Assembly: GCA_041855445.1 (NCBI GenBank)
Contig: JBHAEG010000013.1
Span: forward strand, 1 to 26,670
Source: Faucicola sp041855445
GTDB lineage: Bacteria; Pseudomonadota; Gammaproteobacteria; Pseudomonadales; Moraxellaceae
Length of the DNA stretch: 26,670 bases
Direction of reading: 5' to 3'
Both the position numbers and the translations under genes were made by a program. Below, one piece after another: positions 7,190-14,231 of the stretch (the stretch's first letter is position 1; each line of letters starts with the position of its first letter). Below the pieces are notes generated by a model, which was not told the origin of the DNA, did not search any database, and saw only the letters and a list, made by a program, of their open reading frames with translations.

Positions 7190-8911
7190 ATGCTTAAACA
7201 AGCTTTTTTTCAGTTTTTTCAATTACCTGATTGGTTACGTTATTATCAAAAAAATCACTTTAACCAAGATGCCTTAGCTGGATTAATTGTGGGTATTTTA
7301 GCCATTCCACAAAGTTTGGGTTATGCAGTTTTGGCAGGTTTACCGCCTGTATATGGCTTATATAGTTCAATAGTCCCTGTTTTAGTTTATGCGTGGATTG
7401 GGTCTAGCAATGTGAATGCGGTTGGTTCAGTTGCAATTACGGCAATGATGACTGCTCAAGCATTGCAACCTTATGCACATTTGCCTGTTGAACAATATGT
7501 GGCAATGTCATCGTTATTGGCTTTATTAACAGGTGGTATTTTATGGTTAGCAAGTATTTTTCGTTTTGGTTGGATTACTCAGTTTATTAGTCGTGGTGTC
7601 ACGGCGGGTTTTATTAGCGGGTCGGCAATTTTGATTTTTGTCAGTCAGCTAAAATTTGTGACAAATATTAATATTTCGGGTAATTCATTAATTATTAATT
7701 TGTCAAGTTTATGGCAACACCTTCAATATCTACATTTACCAACGCTGATGGTTGGCTGTATCACATTTTTTTTATTAATTTTTAATAAATATTGGTTTAA
7801 ACAAATAGCGAGTCAATGGCTGTCAGTAACGGCGATTGGTAATATGCAACGGGTATTTCCTTTAGTTGTTGTGATACTCAGCATTGTTCTGAGTTATTTT
7901 TTACATTTTCAACAGCAAGGTATTCGTATTATTGGAGATATTCCACAAGGTTTACCAAGTTTTGCATTACCTTATTTACCTAATTCATTTAATATATTGT
8001 TTAATTTATTACCCGTGGCGGGTTTAGTTGCATTAGTTGCTTTTATTTCTAGTAGTTCAGTTGCAGGTCATTTTGCCCGCCAACGTCAAGAATATTTTAA
8101 TGCTAATCAAGAGCTAAAAGGTTTGGGCTTGGCAAATATTATTGGGTCATTTTTTCAGATTTTTACGGTGACAGGTGGTTTTTCACGTACCGCCATGAAT
8201 GTTGATGCTGGAGCAAAAACACCGTTGGCAAGTGTGATTTCAGTAGTGATGATAATTATTACATTGCTAGCATTTGCCAAATTTTTTTCGCCATTGCCTT
8301 ATGCCATTTTAGGTGCAATTATTATGGTGGCAGTCATTGGTTTGGTTGATATTGAAACGTTTTTACAGGCTCGAAAGAGTGATAAACTTGATGCAATTGC
8401 CTTTTTAGTAGCATTCTTTGGTGTGTTGTTATTTGGATTAAATATCGGTTTGATTTTGGGGTTGTTCGTATCATTTGCAGGATTGATTTGGCAATCCAGT
8501 CATCCGCATATTGCGATTGTTGGGCAAATTGGTGAAACAGGTCATTTTCGTAACATTCATCGTCATCAAGTCACTCAACATGAAACTTTATTGATTGTGC
8601 GAATTGATGAAAGTTTATTTTATGGGAATGCTCAATCGGTACGTCAATTTTTAGATAATGCGTTAAAAAATCAATTACATACAAAAAATTTATTATTAAT
8701 GTTGTCAGCGGTTAATCATATAGATTTAACTGCTCAAGATATGTTGATTAATCTTAATCAAGATTTAAAAAAACGAGATATTCAATTACATTTTTCTGAA
8801 GTCAAAGGACCTGTGATGGATAATATTGAACATACCGATGTTATTCGACAATTATCTGGAAAAGTGTTTTTAAGCACTCAACAAGCCGTTAAAAATCTAA
8901 TGGCAACCTAA
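7190..8911 (+). CDS. SulP-family inorganic anion transporter with STAS domain
   Basis: This is an inner-membrane transporter of the SulP (SLC26-like) family, 573 residues from ATG 7190. The N-terminal signature is typical: DALAGLIVGILAIPQSLGYA, then PPVYGLYSSIVP, followed by about a dozen hydrophobic helices to near residue 440. A cytosolic STAS domain forms the C-terminus (about 450-560). Substrates in the family include sulfate, bicarbonate and other anions. The neighbouring persulfide-type repressor points to sulfate, sulfite or thiosulfate traffic, but that is inference from context. A TTG at 7181 is an alternative start. The gap to the repressor gene is only 15 bases, indicating an operon. 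Confidence 0.88.
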   Translation: MLKQAFFQFFQLPDWLRYYQKNHFNQDALAGLIVGILAIPQSLGYAVLAGLPPVYGLYSSIVPVLVYAWIGSSNVNAVGSVAITAMMTAQALQPYAHLPVEQYVAMSSLLALLTGGILWLASIFRFGWITQFISRGVTAGFISGSAILIFVSQLKFVTNINISGNSLIINLSSLWQHLQYLHLPTLMVGCITFFLLIFNKYWFKQIASQWLSVTAIGNMQRVFPLVVVILSIVLSYFLHFQQQGIRIIGDIPQGLPSFALPYLPNSFNILFNLLPVAGLVALVAFISSSSVAGHFARQRQEYFNANQELKGLGLANIIGSFFQIFTVTGGFSRTAMNVDAGAKTPLASVISVVMIIITLLAFAKFFSPLPYAILGAIIMVAVIGLVDIETFLQARKSDKLDAIAFLVAFFGVLLFGLNIGLILGLFVSFAGLIWQSSHPHIAIVGQIGETGHFRNIHRHQVTQHETLLIVRIDESLFYGNAQSVRQFLDNALKNQLHTKNLLLMLSAVNHIDLTAQDMLINLNQDLKKRDIQLHFSEVKGPVMDNIEHTDVIRQLSGKVFLSTQQAVKNLMAT

Positions 8912-8927
8912 GACAAAAAATATAGAC

Positions 8928-8956
8928 TTGTCATTTTTGGCAAAAATCTTGATAAT
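8928..8956 (+). promoter_or_regulatory. Candidate sigma-70 promoter for the DUF442 gene
   Basis: TTGTCA (8928-8933) and GATAAT (8951-8956) are separated by exactly 17 bases, in the 82-base gap after the transporter gene. It would start transcription about 30 bases before the DUF442 start codon, so that gene may be expressed both from the operon and independently. Confidence 0.5.
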
Positions 8957-8993
8957 ATGCCAGCGTTTTCCCTATTTATAACAAGGATTTTTT

Positions 8994-9323
8994 ATGCCAA
9001 ATCGTACGGCGTTTTATGCTCAAATTACTCCTCAACAAATTCATGATATTAAGGCTCAAGGTTTTGCAACAGTCATTAATAATCGTCCTGATGGTGAAGA
9101 GCCAAACCAACCAACGCATGAGCAAATCAAGCAAGCAACGCTTGAAGCAGGTTTGGCATATTATTTTGTGCCTGTGGTAGCAGGGCAAATGACACAACAA
9201 GATATTGAAACATTTGCCCAAATATTTAATCAAGCAGAGAAGCCAGTGTTTATGTTTTGTCGTAGTGGTAATCGTTCAAATATTTTATATCATACTGCTG
9301 AACAGATGGATTTACTAGACTAA
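8994..9323 (+). CDS. DUF442 / TIGR01244-type phosphatase-like protein
   Basis: This 109-residue protein belongs to the DUF442 group, a small relative of dual-specificity protein phosphatases. It has the family's start (IKAQGFATVINNRPDGEEP) and the signature P-loop CRSGNR, with Cys89 as the expected nucleophile. In BigR operons of other proteobacteria this domain is fused to the persulfide dioxygenase ETHE1 (protein Blh), so its position after a BigR-type repressor and a SulP transporter supports a sulfur-stress role. Here the domain stands alone and no ETHE1 gene is present in the window. ATG 8994 follows AAGGA. The stop overlaps the convergent glnD stop by 9 bases. Confidence 0.85.
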   Translation: MPNRTAFYAQITPQQIHDIKAQGFATVINNRPDGEEPNQPTHEQIKQATLEAGLAYYFVPVVAGQMTQQDIETFAQIFNQAEKPVFMFCRSGNRSNILYHTAEQMDLLD

Positions 9324-11978
9324 CGTTTGTTCTAAAGCGTCAGTAATTGCTTGTTTTAACTGAATTAATTGCTGGTCAGTTAAAGTTTGGTAATTACAGG
9401 CGGTAATGTAGAACATATCTTCGGCACGTTCGCCCATGGTGGTAATGCGTGCATAATGTACCTCTATCTGATGGGCTAAAAATACTTGCCCAACTCTCGC
9501 CAATAATGCAGGTTGGTCAAGGGTTTCTAAGCTCATGATGTGCTGATTGGTCGGTGCATGAAACTCAAAATTGATTTTTGTTGGTACTTTAAAATGTTTT
9601 AATTGTCTGGGTAAGCGTTTTTGAACCAATGTTGGTAATCTATTTTCGCTTAACGCACTGATTAATCTTTCTGTTAATTCATGTTGGCGATTTTCATCGG
9701 TTAATAATGTACCATGTCTATCTAGTAATACAAATGAATCTAACGCAAATCCTTGGGTTGTGGTGATAATCCTAGCATCTAACACATCTAAATTCATGCT
9801 GTCAAAAACGACCATGGTACTGGCAAATAAATTGGCTTGGTCTTTTGTATAAATAAATACTTGTACTGCGTCTAGTGCTAATTCTCGATGTTCTCGCAAT
9901 ACAATTAATGGTATATCCGTAGTTTGGGCAGTTTCTTGATGAGCAATGATAGCTTTTGAGTGCCAGATAATATCATGTGGGATTTCTCGTAGAAAATATT
10001 CATCGCCTAATGATTGCCATAACTGCTCAATTTTAGCAAAATCTTTATCATGTTCCAGTAATTGTTGAACTTGAGCTTTATTAGTGGCTATCATTTCTGT
10101 ACGATTACTTGGAGTTTCCATATCTGCCCGTAATACTCGGCGTGTCTGGGTATATAGCTGTTTCATGAGTGTTACCCGCCAGCTATTCCAAATTTGAGGA
10201 TTAGTCGCATTGATATCCGCCACCGTCAAAACATATAGATGATTAAGATATGTCACATTGCCTACTTTTTCAGCAAAATTAGCAATGACTTCAGGGTCAG
10301 AAATATCTTTCTTTTGGGCAACATGTGACATCAATAAATGGTTTTTCACTAACCAGCCAACTAATTGGGTATTTGCTTCAGATAAACCATGTTGCCGACA
10401 AAAATTTATTGCATCTTGCTCACCAAGTTCGCTATGGTCGCCCCCACGTCCTTTGGCAATATCATGAAATAAACCTGCTAAAACAATGATTTCTTTTTTA
10501 TCAATTCGCCGATAAATAGGTCCTGCTAACGGAAATTTACTATCATAATTTTTCTCTGAATTATTATCAGTAAAACGATGTAAAACTCGAATTAATAACA
10601 ACGTATGAGCATCAACTGTATAACGATGAAATAAATCATATTGCATTAATCCTGTTACTTGGGCAAAGGCTGGCAAGTAATTGCCCAATACATCATAACG
10701 TTTCATCATGCGTAAACGTTGGTATAGCAGATTTTGTTCTTTTAAATTGTCTAAAAAAAGCTGTTGATGAACTGGATTATCTCGATAATTTTGATTAATA
10801 AGCTTTGCAGAGATTTTTAATAATCTTAACGTGTCACTATGAATATGTTTAATATTCAATTGTCCCATGAATAAAAATAATTGCAAAATCGTTTCTGGGT
10901 GTTGATGAAATACTTTTGCATGATTAATCGCAATTTTTTCTCCAATACGTTTAAAATACTGATTAATCATTTGCTGATTAGGTTGTTGATTTTCTGGTAA
11001 ATTTGGCTCAATATATGTTTCATAATAGTGTTGAACCAACATTTCTGATAGAGTTGAGTTTGACATCGCAAATCGATAATAATCTCGCATAAATTGCTCA
11101 ACTGAAGCATTACTATGTTGATTTGCGTCATAACCTAAATTTTTAGCAATATTTTTTTGAAAATCAAATAATAAACGATTTTCATTGCGTCCTGTCAAAC
11201 GATGTAAATGATGACGAATTATCCATAAAAAGTCTTCAGCTTGTTGCAGTTTATCAAACTCTTGTTGGGTTAAAAACTGTTTTTCCAGTAACTCATTCAT
11301 GGTTTGTACTTGAAAATAACGTTTTGCAATCCAGCCAACCACATGAATGTCACGCAACCCACCAGGTGCATTTTTTATATCTGGTTCAAGATTGTATTCA
11401 GTGGCGTTGTGTTTTAGATAACGGGCTTTGGTTTCGTTGATTTTACTTTGATAAAAATCGCTATGTGTCCAATGTTGATACACTATGTCAAATGGCAAGG
11501 TTGTTAATTGATGATTACCAAATAAAAAACGAGCCTCTAGCAAGTTAGTAGCAACAGTAATATCATTTTTACAAGCTTGATGACAGTCAGCAACTGAACG
11601 TACGACTAAGGCAGGCTGGATACCAATATCCCAAAGCTTAGCGACAAATGGCGAAATAATATTGTTTAATTTATCATCAATATTATTTGGACTTAATAAT
11701 AAAATATCAACATCAGAGCAAGGGTGTAACTCGCCTCTGCCGTAACCACCAGTAGCAAAGATGGCTAAATTAGTTTTATCTAATTGATATAATTGATAGA
11801 GTTGAATAAGTAAATCATCTATCATATCGCAACGTTTTTTGACAATATGACGAATGGATACACCGTTTGTTAATGCTTGTTCAAATTCATTTTCGATGGT
11901 TTCTCGCCACATGGGTACACCTAAATGATTATCACCATTTAAATGTAATTGGGGTAATGGAGTTAGTAACTGTTTCAT
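9315..11978 (-). CDS. glnD: Bifunctional uridylyltransferase/uridylyl-removing enzyme (PII sensor)
   Basis: GlnD adds UMP to PII proteins under nitrogen limitation and removes it when glutamine is high, setting glutamine synthetase activity. At 887 residues it matches E. coli GlnD (890). In order: nucleotidyltransferase domain with GGYGRGELHPCSDVD (77-91), the GGLRDIH segment (206-212), an HD hydrolase domain with FHDIAKGRGGDHSELG (504-519), and two C-terminal ACT domains (about 690-765 and 815-875) that sense glutamine. The ATG at 11976-11978 is preceded by AAAGAGA. It is convergent with the DUF442 gene, overlapping it by 9 bases. A decayed transposon fragment lies upstream. Confidence 0.97.
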   Translation of the reverse strand: MKQLLTPLPQLHLNGDNHLGVPMWRETIENEFEQALTNGVSIRHIVKKRCDMIDDLLIQLYQLYQLDKTNLAIFATGGYGRGELHPCSDVDILLLSPNNIDDKLNNIISPFVAKLWDIGIQPALVVRSVADCHQACKNDITVATNLLEARFLFGNHQLTTLPFDIVYQHWTHSDFYQSKINETKARYLKHNATEYNLEPDIKNAPGGLRDIHVVGWIAKRYFQVQTMNELLEKQFLTQQEFDKLQQAEDFLWIIRHHLHRLTGRNENRLLFDFQKNIAKNLGYDANQHSNASVEQFMRDYYRFAMSNSTLSEMLVQHYYETYIEPNLPENQQPNQQMINQYFKRIGEKIAINHAKVFHQHPETILQLFLFMGQLNIKHIHSDTLRLLKISAKLINQNYRDNPVHQQLFLDNLKEQNLLYQRLRMMKRYDVLGNYLPAFAQVTGLMQYDLFHRYTVDAHTLLLIRVLHRFTDNNSEKNYDSKFPLAGPIYRRIDKKEIIVLAGLFHDIAKGRGGDHSELGEQDAINFCRQHGLSEANTQLVGWLVKNHLLMSHVAQKKDISDPEVIANFAEKVGNVTYLNHLYVLTVADINATNPQIWNSWRVTLMKQLYTQTRRVLRADMETPSNRTEMIATNKAQVQQLLEHDKDFAKIEQLWQSLGDEYFLREIPHDIIWHSKAIIAHQETAQTTDIPLIVLREHRELALDAVQVFIYTKDQANLFASTMVVFDSMNLDVLDARIITTTQGFALDSFVLLDRHGTLLTDENRQHELTERLISALSENRLPTLVQKRLPRQLKHFKVPTKINFEFHAPTNQHIMSLETLDQPALLARVGQVFLAHQIEVHYARITTMGERAEDMFYITACNYQTLTDQQLIQLKQAITDALEQTLV

Positions 11979-12004
11979 AAAATCTCTTTAAATCTATCTA
12001 TTAC

Positions 12005-12030
12005 TTATCAAAACTAAGTAGTTTTGATAA
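12005..12030. repeat. 26-bp palindrome upstream of glnD
   Basis: TTATCAAAACTA (12005-12016) and TAGTTTTGATAA (12019-12030) form a perfect 12-bp inverted repeat with a 2-base centre, starting 27 bases before glnD. It has no U-tract. It could be an operator, or a subterminal hairpin of the transposon remnant that follows; neither can be decided from the sequence. Confidence 0.5.
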
Positions 12031-12122
12031 ATAAATTGGTTTAATCTACACTTTGAGTAGTGATTTATAGTGGGTGTCCCACGACTGTTTTTTTAAACTT
12101 TACAAATAATTTTTAAAACTTT

Positions 12123-12230
12123 GGCGGTGAGTTCCATCGCATCAGTCTGTGGAGTTTATGTAAGACCTGCGTACAACCACAAGGGCAACAAACTGTGAAG
12201 CAGAAAGAAAACACTAAATTTGCCCAGTAG
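12123..12230 (+). pseudogene. Remnant of IS200/IS605-family tnpB (C-terminus only)
   Basis: In the plus-strand frame starting at 12123 about 35 codons remain, ending with the translation QTVKQKENTKFAQ and a TAG at 12228-12230. This matches the C-terminal tail common in OrfB/TnpB proteins of IS200/IS605 elements (the KQE-N-KFAQ type ending), with cysteines before it. A stop at 12114-12116 closes the frame upstream and no RuvC or zinc-finger part survives. In intact elements this 3' end and the sequence after it encode the omega RNA guide scaffold. A short GTGGG-TGT-CCCAC hairpin (12070-12082) lies just upstream. Recognition is from memory of the family and is moderately certain. Confidence 0.55.
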
Positions 12231-12364
12231 ATTTAGATAAGTTTTTTGGAACGGTAAATAAGATATTGGCTGACATAAATTTTCTTTCTCGTTAATGTAA
12301 ATATTTTTTGAAAAATATTGAACAATCAATGGCTGTCAATTAAAAGTATAAGAAATAGTTAATA
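12231..12364. other. AT-rich spacer with no gene
   Basis: This is the remainder of the 421-base gap between glnD and map. It contains a 9-bp inverted repeat AATATTTTT/AAAAATATT (12300-12308 with 12311-12319) and no open frame of note. It may include the right flank of the decayed insertion sequence. Confidence 0.4.
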
Positions 12365-12389
12365 AAAAACCAACAGAATGTTGGTTTTT
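12365..12389 (-). terminator. Rho-independent terminator of map
   Basis: A 10-bp stem, AAAAACCAAC (12365-12374) with GTTGGTTTTT (12380-12389), encloses a 5-base loop, 10 bases past the map stop. On the minus strand the stem ends in a run of Ts; the plus strand is also T-rich, so it may work in both directions. Confidence 0.82.
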
Positions 12390-12399
12390 ATTGATTAGA

Positions 12400-13185
12400 T
12401 TATGGAGTTAAAAAGCTTAAATCTTCTTCAGGACGAGCAGTGAAAACTTCACAACCCGTATCCGTCACAACTAAGGTATGTTCCCATTGGGCGGATAGTT
12501 TTCGGTCTTTGGTGATAGCAGTCCATTTATCGGGTAAAATTTTGGTTTGCCAAGTGCCTTGATTAATCATTGGCTCAATGGTAAAAGTCATGCCAGTTTT
12601 CAACTGTATGCCTGTACCTGCCTTACCATAATGTAGCACTTGTGGTTCATGATGAAATTCGTTACTAATACCATGCCCGCAAAACTCACGTACGATACTA
12701 AAACGTTCTGGCTCAACAACTGCCTGAATAGCTGCACCAATATCGCCAAGATAAGCCCCATTTTTGACAGCTTTCATGCCCGCATATAATGCCTGTTGAG
12801 CAACTTTGCAAATCCGTTGTGCCATAATGGAGCCTTCACCAATAATCCACATTTTAGAGGTGTCGCCATAATAGCCATCTTTAATCACGGTGACATCGAT
12901 ATTAATAATGTCACCATTTTTTAAAATTTTGTCATCACTTGGAATGCCATGACAAACTACATGATTAACCGATGTACAAATGGATTTTGGAAAACCATGA
13001 TAATTTAGTGGAGCAGGAATGGCTTGTTGTACATTCACGATATAATCATGGGCAATTTGGTTTAAAGTTTCGGTGCTAACGCCTTCTTTGACATATTCAT
13101 CGAGCATCACTAATACATCAGAGGCAAGTTTGCCTGCAATACGCATTTTTTCAAGAGCTTCAGGGGATTGAATGAGTGTTTTCAT
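12400..13185 (-). CDS. map: Type I methionine aminopeptidase
   Basis: This cytosolic enzyme removes the initiator methionine from new proteins. All five metal ligands fall at the same numbers as in the E. coli enzyme: Asp97 (INIDVTV), Asp108 (YYGDTS), His171 (CGHGI), Glu204 (TIEPM) and Glu235 (QWEHT), plus the catalytic His79. The length of 261 residues is normal. It is transcribed alone on the minus strand, with a clear terminator after it. A GTACC/GGTAC inverted repeat and a TACAAT box (13214-13219, minus strand) lie 30 bases upstream of the start; the -35 element is poor. Confidence 0.97.
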   Translation of the reverse strand: MKTLIQSPEALEKMRIAGKLASDVLVMLDEYVKEGVSTETLNQIAHDYIVNVQQAIPAPLNYHGFPKSICTSVNHVVCHGIPSDDKILKNGDIINIDVTVIKDGYYGDTSKMWIIGEGSIMAQRICKVAQQALYAGMKAVKNGAYLGDIGAAIQAVVEPERFSIVREFCGHGISNEFHHEPQVLHYGKAGTGIQLKTGMTFTIEPMINQGTWQTKILPDKWTAITKDRKLSAQWEHTLVVTDTGCEVFTARPEEDLSFLTP

Positions 13186-13273
13186 AAATTAATAATACAT
13201 CAAAAAAACGCCTATTGTACCCTTTTTTTCGGTACTTTTCTTATATTTTGCTAAATATGAAACAGCAAATCAA

Positions 13274-13299
13274 CATTAGCCAGTTTAAACTGACTAATG
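13274..13299. repeat. 26-bp near-perfect palindrome between the YvbH-like gene and map
   Basis: CATTAG-C-CAGTTT pairs with AAACTG-A-CTAATG, with one mismatch and no loop. It starts 20 bases after the stop of the PH-domain gene and 89 bases before map, on the minus strand. No U-tract follows, so it is a weak terminator candidate or an operator for map. Confidence 0.45.
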
Positions 13300-13318
13300 C
13301 TGATACTAATAAGCTAAA

Positions 13319-13963
13319 TTATCTTTGAATATAATGTTCAAAAATTAGTCCAAAATCATATTGACGAATTTGGTTTAGTCGCTGATGATAAGCTTTTTCT
13401 ACTTGATTAATTGTTTGATTAATAATGTCAGGTAAATTTAATACCACATTTTCAGGTAAGCTTCTTAAAGTAAACATATCAGTTACGGTATCAAAACTTT
13501 TTTCTAGTAAATATTCTTGGTGCTGAATATTTCGACATCTATCACTGATGGCAACCAGAGCTTTATAAATATCTCTAATTTGTTCAATTTGATTTTTATC
13601 AATATCAATCGAAAAACTTAACCCACCTTCTACATTATTTGAAGAAATTAATGTAAATTTTAATTCTGCATCTAAATCAAGCGTGCCAGCAGTTTCAATT
13701 TTGACATGATGTGGCTGATAATAACGATATGGATAACGTTTTAATAGACGTTTTTTACTGGTGGCAGATTGACCATCAAGATGAATAAATGCTACATTGG
13801 TAAAGCAGTATTCGTCAGTTTTTGATTTAATCACAAAGTAAATTTTTTCATTATCTTCATGAAAAACGTAGTCATCAATATCTGTTTGATTAAATTGATT
13901 AGGTGGGATAATTTTACCGATATCACTTAGTCCAAGAGCATCAGACGCAAAATTTTTAAACAT
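13319..13963 (-). CDS. YvbH-like bacterial PH-domain protein
   Basis: This 214-residue protein opens with FKNFASDALGLSDIGKII, then DDYVFHEDNEKIYFVIKSK and KKRLLKRYPYRYY, closely resembling the bacterial PH-domain proteins of the B. subtilis YvbH type (bPH_1 fold, about residues 1-125, followed by a YvbH-like oligomerisation helical part). No signal peptide or membrane helix is seen. The role of the family is not well established. The ATG at 13961-13963 has a strong AGGAGA Shine-Dalgarno at 7 bases. It stands alone, divergent from the FimX-like gene. Confidence 0.75.
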   Translation of the reverse strand: MFKNFASDALGLSDIGKIIPPNQFNQTDIDDYVFHEDNEKIYFVIKSKTDEYCFTNVAFIHLDGQSATSKKRLLKRYPYRYYQPHHVKIETAGTLDLDAELKFTLISSNNVEGGLSFSIDIDKNQIEQIRDIYKALVAISDRCRNIQHQEYLLEKSFDTVTDMFTLRSLPENVVLNLPDIINQTINQVEKAYHQRLNQIRQYDFGLIFEHYIQR

Positions 13964-14174
13964 GTTATATCTCCTGTTTTTGTGGTTTATACTTTGTGAT
14001 TAAGGTTTAACATAATTAACATTATAGCATCATTGATAATGTTTTTCTAAGTTTTCTAGCCATAGATTAGTAACTATTATCAATAAAAATTTTGAGTGAA
14101 ATTTTTTGTTCACCAGTTAAGCTAATAATCTGACAGTTGAGCTGATAGCTTACGCATTTTTTGAGTATTACTAG

Positions 14175-14180
14175 TATAAT
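14175..14180 (+). promoter_or_regulatory. Candidate -10 box for the FimX-like gene
   Basis: A perfect TATAAT at 14175-14180 lies 51 bases before the start codon, in the 268-base divergent spacer. No good -35 is found at 16-18 bases (TACGCA at best), so it might depend on an activator. The rest of the spacer (13964-14231) is AT-rich with no gene. Confidence 0.35.
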
Positions 14181-14231
14181 ATTTATATTTAAAATAATTA
14201 AACTTGCTGTGGTTTTCTAAGGGTTTGCAAA

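Noticed and set aside
8976..9233. Minus-strand frame opposite the DUF442 gene
   Set aside because: The plus-strand frame has a known phosphatase signature and a ribosome-binding site; the opposite frame has neither.
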